A DNA stretch of 62,000 bases, taken from positions 24,786,617 through 24,848,616 of the forward strand of contig NC_049983.1 in assembly GCF_000003815.2 (NCBI RefSeq), read 5' to 3'. The notes under the pieces are model-generated. The model saw only the letters and a list, made by a program, of their open reading frames with translations, had not been told where the DNA came from and did not search any database. The DNA is from Branchiostoma floridae. Taxonomy: Eukaryota; Chordata; Leptocardii; Amphioxiformes; Branchiostomatidae. The translations under genes and the position numbers were made by a program. Positions 44,696 to 54,711 of the stretch are shown piece by piece (position 1 is the first letter of the stretch; each line of letters opens with the position of its first letter).

Positions 44696-44930
44696 CTGGA
44701 ACTTGGTTGATACACCGTCGCCTGTTGAATCACCGCACAGTGACTGCGGCATGCGGGACTCCTTTTTCAGAGACGAAAACGGCTCAAGACCTCAGGAAGA
44801 CTCGAGAAGGTGCTAAATTTTTCTGACAGGAAGCCGCAATGCGCTGACCCGGAAGTGTATGCTAGTTCGGGGGGTTAAATTCCTTCACCTGATTAACTAC
44901 CAAATGTACGCTGGTCTCCGTTTAACTTTA
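44696..44930 (-). promoter_or_regulatory. Exon 1 and promoter block of ZF-8 (inferred)
   Basis: Exon 1 ends AAGTTCCAG|GTAAGAAAAG on the minus strand. The CCGGAAGT core is present and the second core is changed to CAGGAAGC. Confidence 0.55.
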
Positions 44931-44997
44931 ATGGTTCATCAGAAGCAATGCGTGTCTATAGCTATTGCTCTTAATACTAAATTGATACGTGATGACT

Positions 44998-45068
44998 GTC
45001 TGTAGCCGCCACGCATCAACCACTGATGCTTGCGAACGATTGATTGATTGATTGATTGGTTGATGACT
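44998..45068 (+). mobile_element. Tiny CR1-like tail with target duplication
   Basis: About 62 bp ending in GATTGATTGATTGATTG sit between two copies of TGATGACT; the duplicate region at about 10,233 has a single TGATGACT and no insert. It is the last stub of a 5'-truncated LINE, inserted after the segmental duplication. Confidence 0.75.
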
Positions 45069-46236
45069 TTTGTCTCCAACATAACTACCGACGTACCAAA
45101 AATCATATGCCAAACATACGAAAGGTGAGGCGTTCTGTTCTCATTTTCTGCCATTTATATCAATCGTTTTACGTCCCAATACAATTTTTTTATTTCCATT
45201 CTACCTACATTCTTTGTCAACAATAGTTTGAATCAAAGAAGATCACAAAAAAGTGTGCAACCATTCAAGGGTTCTTACTGATTCTTATTGGTTCTAACAG
45301 TGAACATGTACCTTTAGAAAACATAATATCTAAAACATTTCATCAGCTTAGCTTGATTGATGTTTTGCTGGACAGTACAGGAAATCAGATAATACGTGTA
45401 CTACTAGCACTTCCTTCTAAACCAAACGAAATTATTGAACAAACAATTCAACTTCTAACCTATAAAGAAACAATTTGACCTATAGCAAATAGCCTACATT
45501 TGTATATTAAAATGACCTATAAAACAGTAATGGAATCAGCATGCTGTAAACGTTTTAGTTTCTTTTCAAATGAACTTTCTCGCTACTAGTAGATCTCTCG
45601 ACTTTCAGCTGACTCAGAGAAATAAGCTTTGTGGCCAATTAGTCCTGACATTTCCAATGTTTTGTAGATTAATAACCTTAATGTAAACTGCAGTTAACGC
45701 AAATAAACAGTATAATAGAAATGCAAAATTAAGAAGTGCTGTACAAGAGAGGTACAAGGTAACAAAACTAATAACAAATAAAGTAAAAAAAAGTTGCTAT
45801 TAACTGCTGCCTGTTAGTGAACTCTTCAAAATACATTGCATATCACTTCCAACAGAACTACTTTGTTAACCAACATAACTATATAAAGCTACAATATGAG
45901 GAAACAAGATGCTGAAACTATACTAAATAAACTCTCCCCTCTTTCTGTTTAAGAATAAGGATACAGATCAGGCTATATACACGTTTTGCTTCAACTATAA
46001 CATGCGGTCTACAATGAATAAAGATAAAATTAAGATGTCACAACCAACTAAGGTTATGTCGTCTCAAACAAAATGCAAAAATGGGAAAAAGACAACTTTA
46101 TCAACTTGTCATCACTTGATGGTCTTCTGATTAACTCCCTGCACTGGTAAAACTCCTGTGCACAAATTACCCTGCTTGCTTCCTTACAAAAATAGTGTGC
46201 ATCATCATTATGACAAAAAATGTTGTACCAAAGGCG
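45069..46236. other. 3' flank of ZF-9, no gene seen
   Basis: Near-identical to 10,240-11,396 downstream of ZF-3. No gene is recognised. Confidence 0.5.
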
Positions 46237-46980
46237 TCACTTCTGTTGGCCTTGTTTCCTGTGGGTTTCTATGTGCCTCTTCATGTTCCCCAGTGTACTG
46301 AACTGCCTGCTGCACTCCTCACACCTGTAGGGTTTCTCCCCTGTGTGAGTCCGCATGTGGTTCTTCAGATGACCCAGCTGACTAAACTGCTTGCTGCACT
46401 CCTCACACCTGAAGGGTTTCTCACCTGTATGAGTATTCATGTGTTTCTTCAAATCACCTAGCACTCTGAACTGCCTGCTGCACTCCTCGCACCTGTAAGG
46501 TTTTTCGCCTGTGTGAGTCCTCATGTGAGTCTTCAGAGCACCCAGCTCACTAAACTGCCTGCTACACTCCTCACACGTGTTGGGTTTCTCTCCAGTGTGA
46601 GTCCGCATGTGTCTTTTCAGGTTACCTAATGTACTAAACTGCCTGCTGCACTCCTCACATTTGTAGGGTTTCTCTCCTGTGTGAGTCCGCATGTGTCTCC
46701 TCAGATCAATTAGCTGACTGAACTGCCTGCTGCACTCCTCACACCCATAGGGTTTCTCACCTGTGTGAGTCCGCATGTGTACCTTCAGATGACTTGGTCG
46801 ACTAAAGTGTCTGCTGCACTCCTCACACCTGTACATCCTCACACCTTTGCCTCGCCCACTGGACTCTTCCCCGACCTCCTTGCGTCTCTCTCCTTGCCGG
46901 ATGAGAATACTGCCGGCAGAACCCCCTGCTGCTCCTCTCCTGACGTCATCCACATCTTGAACGCTGTCTGCTGTCGCCAT
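46237..46980 (-). CDS. ZF-9: C2H2 zinc-finger protein, 7 fingers
   Basis: 247 codons from [15 protein letters not shown], about 22 bases inside a TTTTACAG acceptor; 22 more open codons upstream belong to the intron. The leader is the most diverged of the set ([17 protein letters not shown] in place of [17 protein letters not shown]). Seven fingers have contact residues RSHV, QIDR, TGNR, EGAT, VGDK, QGHN, TGNR. Fingers 2-7 are those of ZF-3 with one or two changes, while finger 1 and the leader come from another lineage. All zinc ligands are intact. Function is inferred to be sequence-specific DNA binding. Confidence 0.9.
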   Translation of the reverse strand: MATADSVQDVDDVRRGAAGGSAGSILIRQGERRKEVGEESSGRGKGVRMYRCEECSRHFSRPSHLKVHMRTHTGEKPYGCEECSRQFSQLIDLRRHMRTHTGEKPYKCEECSRQFSTLGNLKRHMRTHTGEKPNTCEECSRQFSELGALKTHMRTHTGEKPYRCEECSRQFRVLGDLKKHMNTHTGEKPFRCEECSKQFSQLGHLKNHMRTHTGEKPYRCEECSRQFSTLGNMKRHIETHRKQGQQK

Positions 46981-47533
46981 TTCAAAATATCTGGATAGAC
47001 GTCTGTAAAATATGAGACAAACTAATCCTAAATCATGGAGAAACACATCTAGTCAAGTATTGACAGAATCTTGTCATTATAGTGTAGAGGCTACAATATA
47101 AGTTATAACCGGTTCTATGCTCCGACCGGGGCAAAGTGCCCAAGTAATGTAGTGTAGAGAATTGCTCATTTTCAGTGAAACAATTCACAAGACTGATGCC
47201 GCTGAGAAACCACACAGAGACTGGGAGTAGTGCCTTGTGCACTTATCCTCTCCAAAATAACTTCCTGCCGCCGCCTCTGTGAGAAACCGCCCTAGAGATG
47301 ACAGTTCACACAATGGGGCGGAAGTTGGTGAAAATGAATGAATTTGACCTGTGCGACATCTATTGTTTGCAAGCATAACAATAACACAAAAAGGCAAAGG
47401 AGTGTGAGATTGAACGCTAGACATCACCTATTTATGTTGTCACAATGCAAAACAAAGGACTGGTGCATCTCTCATAATCTCTCATAATCTCTCATAATCT
47501 TACTAGTACTGATTTCCTGCAAAATTTTTTGAT

Positions 47534-47760
47534 AGAAGTGAAGTAAGATCACACACATGTGAAAGGAACGGAGAAGAACATAGGATGATGTAGAAAAGAG
47601 AGAAAGAAAGTGTACCGACAGATGTGTGTCGCATGCCGACCAATTGGTAAAAAGCAGCAAGAGAAGTACACAAGAGAAAGAAGCACAGTCAGAGAGAAAA
47701 GACAGCACATGTGACCATCTTCCGACGAAACAAGCGGATAATAGAGACAACAACAACAAC
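47534..47760 (+). mobile_element. LINE tail with (CAA)n in ZF-9 intron
   Basis: About 227 bp ending ACAACAACAACAAC, flanked by TTGATAG on both sides. The same tail design ends the LINE in ZF-3. The short open frames on the minus strand here (Leu-rich) are shadows of it. Confidence 0.6.
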
Positions 47761-47829
47761 ATTGATAGACGCTAGCTTTTGAATACATGTCATGGAGTCC
47801 TTCGGCAGTATCTATATCTATGTAACCCT

Positions 47830-48220
47830 GCAACAGTTAGTGAACCGTCCCGCCTTTTTCACACGCCCCTGTCAGGCCGCACGCCGCGATGGAGTCCAGA
47901 TGTGGGAAACTAGGGGCGAAGTTTTGGTGCCGGGACGCACACAGGGGTTACAGTATACATAGTGACAGGTAGGACCAAACAACAAGGTCCCTGCCATTCT
48001 CACGTACTAGTATATAGCTGGTTCAGCGTACCATGATAAAAATGGACTCCAAATACGGTACATAACACTGCGTTACGGTAAAATGGCAAACTTTTGCAAA
48101 GAACACTCGGCATGATCTACTAACCCCTTGCCGACCCTCACCATCTGTTTACATTATCAACTCGCCCGTCGTGAGCTTCTAACCTTCATAATTTTGACAC
48201 CTACTAAAAGCATGCAATAG
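47830..48220 (-). repeat. Conserved intronic block, copy 10 (ZF-9)
   Basis: Most diverged copy of the intronic block. Confidence 0.65.
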
Positions 48221-48359
48221 TACAATTCAGCATGCCATCTGATATGATTTCTTATACTACCTACGATATGCCACTACTGTTAACAATTTTGGACTAAAGA
48301 TTAAATGCGTGACCAGGCTAAATTATATCACAGCTCAAACCCACAACGTAAATCATCTG

Positions 48360-48625
48360 GTGTATTTTGCCAGCCAGTAGGTACCCCAAGTATGAGTAAT
48401 GAGGCTGTTTAACGTGGTCGAGGCACCTCCTCGAGCACGGGACCCCCGTTTTACGTCCCTCCCGGAAGACGATTTCGTGGAAAGCTTCGTGAGGCTACAG
48501 CAATCCGGACGTCCTTGGTTGGTCCCCCATCCAAGCACTATCCGGACCGCGCGTTGCTTAACTTCCGAGATCGAGGGATCGGGTGTACCAGTAAAGCAAG
48601 GACAACAACAACAACAACATTTTGA
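48360..48625 (-). mobile_element. 5S-rRNA-derived SINE
   Basis: On the minus strand ATCTCGGAAGTTAAGCA and later GTGCTTGGATGGGGGACC correspond in order and spacing to the internal-promoter region of 5S rRNA (box A and box C). A non-5S body with ACGTAAAACGGGGGTCCCGTG-like sequence follows. The (GTT)n stretch at its start on this strand is the CAA repeat seen on the plus strand. A 5S-headed retroposon fits the SINE3 class; it lies in the ZF-9 intron near exon 1. Confidence 0.75.
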
Positions 48626-48671
48626 GAACTCTACAAACCCACAAACACCGATGTATGCTAACTTTCCTTAC

Positions 48672-48910
48672 CTGTATCTTAGTCGATACACCGTCGCCTG
48701 TTGAATCACTGCAAAATAAATGCGGAACTCCTTTTCCAGAGACGAAAAAGGGCACAAGATCCCAGGAAAACCAGAGGAGGTACGTACCGAACCGTATCCC
48801 TGCGGACAGGAAGAGGTAGGTACTGACCCGGAAGTACTATTATGTGCTAGATGGAGGTCAAATTCCTTTACCTGATTACCCCATAAATGTACACAGCCTC
48901 CGATAAACTT
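48672..48910 (-). promoter_or_regulatory. Exon 1 and promoter block of ZF-9 (inferred)
   Basis: Exon 1 ends AAGATACAG|GTAAGGAAAG on the minus strand. CTTCCTGTC and ACTTCCGGGTC lie upstream. This is the last unit of the array. Confidence 0.5.
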
Positions 48911-50830
48911 TAACTGATACGTTGGTGTCAGCACGTGTTAATTGTTCTAGAATAACATGTGACTTCTGTCTCAGAGTAAACTACCTACATACAAAAAATG
49001 GCAATCATTAATGAAACATGATGTAATTTGCAAATAATCACTGGATAATGAGTTGATACTCTCTTCCACTGAAGTTTCCTTTGCTGTTGCACTTACAGCC
49101 TCTGTATCTTTATCATTATTGCACGGTGACATGAGAGATAAATAAACTAATGGATGCTTTTGTAAATCCTCTCGCCTGCTTTAACAGATTCAAAATAGGA
49201 ACTTTGGACAACACTCATAATGGGCATTAAGATTGCGGAAACTAGAACACAGGACCTTGCGACGTGGGGTTACTTGGCGAAGAGGAACAAGGGGGCAGTC
49301 CATGGCCTAAACACCTGTCAGTGTCTAAGGCCCACACAAGCATTTCTATCAAACATTACTACACGGGGACACTATTTAGACACTAAATCAACATCTACTA
49401 GTACTTATTCCAACCCTATATTACCCCCCCCCCCTTCTAGATAGGCAATGAGCCTGTACTCCGCTAGGCGTCGCTGTGTTTCCATGAGCAAGCCTGGGTG
49501 TTGATGGCAGGGAAACACTCCCCAACCCTAATGCCAATAAAGTCCAAAGGAAGGCCATGGAGGAATAGTCCAATTACCAATAGATCTAGACTTTCATTTA
49601 TCTCAGCTCTCAATTCTAATTCGGCCGGGTACCATAAGGCAGTTAGTTGAACATGGTGTCAAGGCCTTCTGAGGACTTAACTTGAACAGTGGCCTCTACG
49701 AGGCTCCGCGGATCGTTGGTGTAATTGTAGGAATGGGACAAAATAGAGTCTATAGTACGCTAGGGGAGTTATCAGACCACCGATCCGTGGAGCCTGGTCG
49801 AGGCTATTGTAGTAGTAGGCATCCTTCCATCTATTCCAGGCTATTGAACAGCTAGATATTTATAGTCTGCTGATTGGAACATTGGTGTTTTCAAATTCAA
49901 TGTTTTCAATGTGATGGTACCCGACAGAACCATGATAATTTAGTAGACGTTACAGCAATATGATTGTCAACCACAGTGGACGTTGGTCAAACGTACCCTA
50001 TCGTAATTGACGCTGTTGACTGTTCCTATGATGGTTGCAGCACCTTTAGCGTGATCCTATCTGAATCTGTATGTTAGTAGAGCCATCAAGTTGTTTGGTG
50101 AGGAGGTCAGGCGGTGTCAACTTGCCCACAAAGTACCCCTGGACGTCTAGAGTTGATAAGCTACACAATGACAACAAAGAGCGTGCCGACGCTTTTATAT
50201 ACCCGGCGCTGGACCCTTTCAGATAGGCTGTTGTACATAACATAACAGAGGTGCCTAACGATAATATTTAGTACCAATATCAGCTCAACAGTCACTGCTG
50301 AATCATGTTGTTGTCATCCCGAAGAAACTACTTATCGATTTGGAAGTATTCAGTGACATACGCCATGTTAAAACGTGCGTTGCAGAATCCGACTATTGTT
50401 TAGTATGTAATTTTTCTATGTCATTTATTCAAAGACCATCACTGCCAATAATAAAAATAACCGCAGTTATGACAAAAGTTTGAAAGAATAAACATGAATA
50501 GCTTGACATATAACGTTAAGTATTATCTATCAAAGAAATTAAAGTGCTTCTGCACACGAATCCAGAGGGATATCTTCAGATTAAACATAAAGATAGTGTC
50601 TGGGTAAGGACAGGTGTAAAGCATGCTGACGTCCAAGGCTTGAAGAGAGCTTTGCTTTCTTGCAGTAGTCTGCAGACAGTTGACCTGCACTTTGGGCTTT
50701 TTATCACAAGTTAGTGTGTTTAACTTTTGAATTATGTAAACTCCTGACTTTTTAACACTCCCCCTGAGTCCGCAGTATTACATAACACCTATTCCTTCTC
50801 TACTCTCTCACGGACTGCCTCGCTGAAACG
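48911..50830. other. Intergenic boundary, no gene seen
   Basis: About 1.9 kb without a recognisable coding sequence on either strand. The first ~300 bp follow the unit upstream sequence; after about 49,210 nothing repeats elsewhere in the window. It contains a run of 10 C (49,429-49,438). Transcription switches from minus to plus across this gap, so it should hold the promoter of the zinc-ribbon gene near its right end. Confidence 0.5.
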
Positions 50831-51136
50831 ATGGTCTTCTGCGGCAACTGCGGCTTTCCTGCTTCTGAAGAAGGCAAATTCTGCATCAGGTGCGGAAAAC
50901 CCATAATAAGACCAACACAAGAGGGGTGGTCAACAAATGATGATGAAGAAAACAGCCATGCGGGGTGTGGGAGAGCTGGGGCACACCAGGGATGGAGCAA
51001 GGAAGAAAGCACCGGACAGGAGAGCGTGGCAGGCCGTGGGGGCCCGCATCGGTGTCAGCGGAACTTTGCGGCAAACGGACACTGGGAAGCAAAGAAGGAA
51101 AAACCTCCCGCTTTCACAAGGAAAAGACAGGTTTTG
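50831..51136 (+). CDS. Family copy A, exon 1: zinc ribbon protein
   Basis: Starts at ATGG in a fair Kozak context (AACGATGG). Residues 4-25 form a zinc ribbon, CGNCG...CIRCGKP (C-x2-C, a 12-residue spacer, C-x2-C), the type used as a small structural zinc module. A charged, Gly/Ser-rich stretch of about 75 residues follows, probably disordered. The exon is 102 codons long and ends TTTTG|GTAAG in phase 0. The next exon at 51,875 also starts in phase 0, so joining gives a protein of 236 residues. The intron contains a 100-N gap and a (TG)n tract, so a further exon could be hidden. Function unknown. Confidence 0.65.
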
Positions 51137-51149
51137 GTAAGATTATCCT

Positions 51150-51249
51150 NNNNNNNNNNNNNNNNNNNNNNNNNNNNNNNNNNNNNNNNNNNNNNNNNNN
51201 NNNNNNNNNNNNNNNNNNNNNNNNNNNNNNNNNNNNNNNNNNNNNNNNN
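51150..51249. other. Assembly gap (100 N)
   Basis: Exactly 100 N, the usual placeholder for a gap of unknown size. It lies in the intron of copy A, right beside a long microsatellite that probably broke the assembly. Confidence 0.98.
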
Positions 51250-51275
51250 GCTATTAGAAGATATAGCAGCTGTGT

Positions 51276-51658
51276 CTATGAGCGTGTGTGTGTGTTGTGT
51301 GTATGTGTGTCCATGAGCGTATGTATGTGTGTGTGTGTGTCTATGAGCGTATGCGTGTGTGTTTGTGTGTGTGTGTGTCTATGAACGTGTGTGTGTGTGT
51401 GTGTGTGTGTATTTGTGTGTGTATGGGTGTGTCTACACACGTGTGCGCGCCTGTGTGTGTGATCAGTGCGCGCGCGCGTGTGTTTTGTGTGTGTGTATGT
51501 GTGTGTCTATGAGCGTGTGTCTGTGTGTTGTGTGTGTGTGTGTGTTGTGTATGTGTGTCCATGTGCGTATGTGTGTGTATGTGTGTGTGTTTCTATGAGC
51601 GTAAGCGCGCGCGCGCGTGTGTGTGTGTGTCTATGAGCGTATGTGTGTGTGTGTGTTT
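51276..51658. repeat. Long (TG)n microsatellite
   Basis: About 380 bp of mainly TG, interrupted by 'ctatgagcgt' at roughly regular intervals and by short GCGC runs. Alternating purine-pyrimidine DNA of this kind can adopt Z-form. Open frames here (Cys/Val-rich) are meaningless. Confidence 0.9.
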
Positions 51659-51874
51659 CCGGATATTGCCCCCTTGTTGTGTGACTTTGGACATAGACGT
51701 CCTATGCCCCTGATTTTTTTGTGGCAGATAGCTTCCGATGTAAGCTTAAGGAAGAAATGATATAGCATCCACCCCCACCCCCCACACCACCTAGCAGCTT
51801 GCTCTGAACTTGCAGTGTGATTTGAGGCTGTAGTCACCATTTTAAGTCCTTAATTTTTGTTATTATTGATACAG

Positions 51875-52279
51875 GACGAGGAGGTAGACTGTTCCCCATA
51901 CGTCAGCTCCTCCGATATCGCGAACTTTCTTCAGAGCCATCACGTGGAAGATCGCCTGGTGGACAAGGACCGACGACTCCTGCAAGAAGCCCTGACACTG
52001 GTGGTGCGCGAGCCAGACTGGGTGTGGAAGAACGCGCAGCTCACAGTGTACGGGGAGTACGTAAAGGTTGTTTTCTACTCCGGCCGCAGAACCAGCAAGT
52101 ACATTGTTCACCTGACGTCCGAGGATCGCGTTACTCATGAAGTGAAAAACAGGGGATGGCGTCTGAAGCTGCGCGATGGCTTTAAAAGCTTTTGGGGCTT
52201 GGTGAAAAGTGCGGCCAGTACTGCTGTTGGGGCTTTCGGAGCTATCGCTGGAACGGCAAAGAAGGCGATAGGATATTAA
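51875..52279 (+). CDS. Family copy A, exon 2: unassigned WVWxNAQL domain
   Basis: Acceptor GATACAG|GACGAG, phase 0; the exon encodes 134 residues to a TAA. Residues about 4-110 are a domain shared with copies B and C. Landmarks are VDCSPY, then DRRLLQEA, WVWKNAQLTVYG, VVFYSGRRTSKY and HEVKNRGWR. I cannot assign it to a known family. The C-terminal ~30 residues (SFWGLVKSAAS and then a Gly/Ala-rich segment ending KKAIGY) are hydrophobic with few charges and could bind or enter membranes. Coupled to the zinc ribbon of exon 1, it would be a small two-domain protein. An immune role is only suggested by the CARD gene nearby. Confidence 0.75.
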   Translation, partial: DEEVDCSPYVSSSDIANFLQSHHVEDRLVDKDRRLLQEALTLVVREPDWVWKNAQLTVYGEYVKVVFYSGRRTSKYIVHLTSEDRVTHEVKNRGWRLKLRDGFKSFWGLVKSAASTAVGAFGAIAGTAKKAIGY

Positions 52280-52383
52280 ATAAGTCTAGCACATGTCACA
52301 GGGCTCGAATTATTTTATAACCAGGTTGACAAGTGGAAAACCTCATCTAAACATTAGGTTGCCCATAAACATATCAAATTTAA

Positions 52384-52577
52384 TACTGTAACTGCAGAAA
52401 TGTTTGCAGTTGTCGCGGTGACCACTTCACCGCGAACTTAAAACTACCGCGAACATTTTTCTATTATGGTATTAGACTGCAGTCTATGGTGCTAAGGCGA
52501 ACTTAAAACCACCACGAAAATTTTTTCCCCGCTACCGCGAAATTAAAATCCTCGCGAACGTAAACGCATTTACTGTA
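52384..52577. mobile_element. Small inverted-repeat element (MITE)
   Basis: The ends TACTGTAACTGCAGAAATG and, inverted, TACAGTAAATGCGTTTACG are similar, and inside are repeated 'accgcgaacttaaaac' phrases. It is about 194 bp and non-coding. I have no superfamily assignment. Confidence 0.6.
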
Positions 52578-53132
52578 CTTTAAGGTTTTTAATCAATTAC
52601 TAAATGCTAGATAAGATAACATAAGTTTAAAGACTATTCGTGATAAGAGCCCCAATCGTGCCAAAGTTTTAGGTATTTTTCATACTATTCGACTATTTGG
52701 TTTGACGATTTCAACATTGATTTTGATTCTTGGCGCAAAATATGAATGGTGATCATATACATCTAACAGATCATGTCCACAAAAGGCAGAATGTTCGATT
52801 CTGTGCAAATATACTTGCATAAAAAATAAAGAAATCGTGAAAGTACAAGTGTAGTTTGAGTATTTTGTTGTATAATCAGGTATGCTCTTGAACGACTAGA
52901 TTGCCTTCAGAAATCGCAGTCTTAACAAACGATACTACCACCGGCCCAAATAGAGGTTAAAACGTTGAATCATTTCGTCGATTAACTAAGTATCTTGGAG
53001 ACGACACTGTCCTAGATTATTCCTTTAGTCACTGCTGGTGTTGTTATTGTACATCTGCCTACTAGTAGGCAATCATTAACATAACACCTCGGGGCATAAA
53101 AAGACTTCGGTCGAGTGCACTCAAAAGTACCC

Positions 53133-53232
53133 NNNNNNNNNNNNNNNNNNNNNNNNNNNNNNNNNNNNNNNNNNNNNNNNNNNNNNNNNNNNNNNNNNNN
53201 NNNNNNNNNNNNNNNNNNNNNNNNNNNNNNNN
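53133..53232. other. Assembly gap (100 N)
   Basis: Second placeholder gap, between copies A and B. Confidence 0.98.
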
Positions 53233-54288
53233 AACCTTTCAACCCCGTGTTTACCAGACTTGTTTTATGCCGTTTCTTGTCATATTAGGGATCAACGCCA
53301 CTGTGCAGCGTTGATGTATAGAAAACGCTTTTTATCTTTTACCTTAAGAAATGTACGGCTTGATACAATCTGTTATTTGACATATGATAATGGATTAGAG
53401 AAACTGTATTACATTATCCGAAATCTCACATAGTGCACAATGTACGTCTGCCTCGAGGATACCATATAATTCCTCATGAGACCGTTTTTCTAGAAATAAG
53501 TGTAAATCTCTTTTAGAATTTCTAGAGTTACAAATTACCAGACGTTCGTATCGACTGAGACGTGAATATTTGAGGTTAACGCCAAGCACCAAGGACTTTA
53601 CGACGTACAACGTAAATGTTCACAATTGTTCTCGACAGGGGGCATTCTAAGCTGTCTGATGTTTACAGTTCTTGATCCGAATTGTGATTGGAGGAGTATG
53701 TGTGGCTTGCTGAATTATGAGTTTGACCTGGGACTTTCCGAAGTCCAATGCGATCATTCGGGATTGTTTTTCGTACAAGCAAGTATTGGTTTAGAGAATA
53801 TTCGTCGACAAAACAGACGATTGACGGCTTTCTAGAGGGTTCGCAATGTCGCTAAGTAATCTTTTTTGCCTTGGTTTGTTTTATCTTCGAGTGTGTGTAA
53901 TCAGTTGTGCAAATTGTGAATCACATTGATAATATGATATCAATCAATATCTTTCATAATATCTTTAAAAATCTAAAAGATTTTAGAAAGCATAAAATCA
54001 CTTTAAATATCTTTAAAACGGTACTTCGGTTTGGTATAGATCCTTGGTATATATCAGGATAAAAATATTGTAGCTTTATAACTGAAGGTCAAATAGAGTT
54101 CGTACTGCAAAAAATGCATGAGTGTGAGAGACGGTTTATCATCAAAATCAAAATTTGACGATGCTAGAAGCAAGAAGGCCTCGTTACGTGGTGACCATTA
54201 AGTAAAAAAAAATATCTCAAGCAGATTACTGTCGTCACCTAACAGTCTCCTAACCTCATAACTATTAAAATCTGCATCTTCCTCACAG
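53233..54288. other. Intergenic region or undetected 5' part of copy B
   Basis: No domain is recognised. Copy B must have an earlier exon that ends with one base of a split codon, and it should lie here or in the gap; I could not pick it out. Confidence 0.4.
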
Positions 54289-54380
54289 CTGTATATTGTA
54301 GCACCTGCGGTGAGCAGGCACAGCCAAGTGACTCCAACTGTGACTGGTGTGGTACACAGCTCAAGAATAGAGTGTTCATG
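54289..54380 (+). CDS. Family copy B, zinc ribbon exon
   Basis: Acceptor CTTCCTCACAG, then a short exon whose frame reads VYCSTCGEQAQPSDSNCDWC followed by GTQL. It is a zinc ribbon (C-x2-C ... C-x2-C with a 12-residue spacer) like that of copy A. The exon starts with two bases of a split codon and ends TTCATG|GTAAGC in phase 0, which matches the next exon at 54,712. The start codon lies in an upstream exon I did not find. Confidence 0.65.
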
Positions 54381-54711
54381 GTAAGCAATGATAGATATTG
54401 AAATTACACCAGGAGTAGTCTTATTTTCTTTCTCTTTCGGTAAGGAATGGCTAGAATGATGGTAACAAAATGCGGCACTAGTTCTTTTATAATTTTTTTC
54501 CTGTTTTCCTCTTTGTCCGCCCACTGCCCTGCAACACCTGGAAGACATTTTGGAACTTTTCTCTGAAAAGATGCAGCAACTGATTGTCGTGTGTGCAAAT
54601 GTACAATTGTATAGAAAAACATAATTGAACAGAGCGAAATAAGAAATTTCGGTCATTTGTATTTAAAAAAATTATATTTCTTATATCTCTGTCTCTGTTT
54701 TTCTTGTATAG

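Noticed and set aside
945-46980. CRISPR array or other spacer-repeat system
   Set aside because: The regular 84-bp repetition is zinc-finger coding DNA, with repeats that keep frame and zinc ligands.
51276-51713. Cys/Val-rich open frames in the (TG)n tract
   Set aside because: Simple-sequence DNA read as protein.
53626-53835. Open frame with several Cys as a zinc ribbon of copy B
   Set aside because: The Cys spacing does not fit a ribbon, and a better ribbon exon with good splice sites exists at 54,289.
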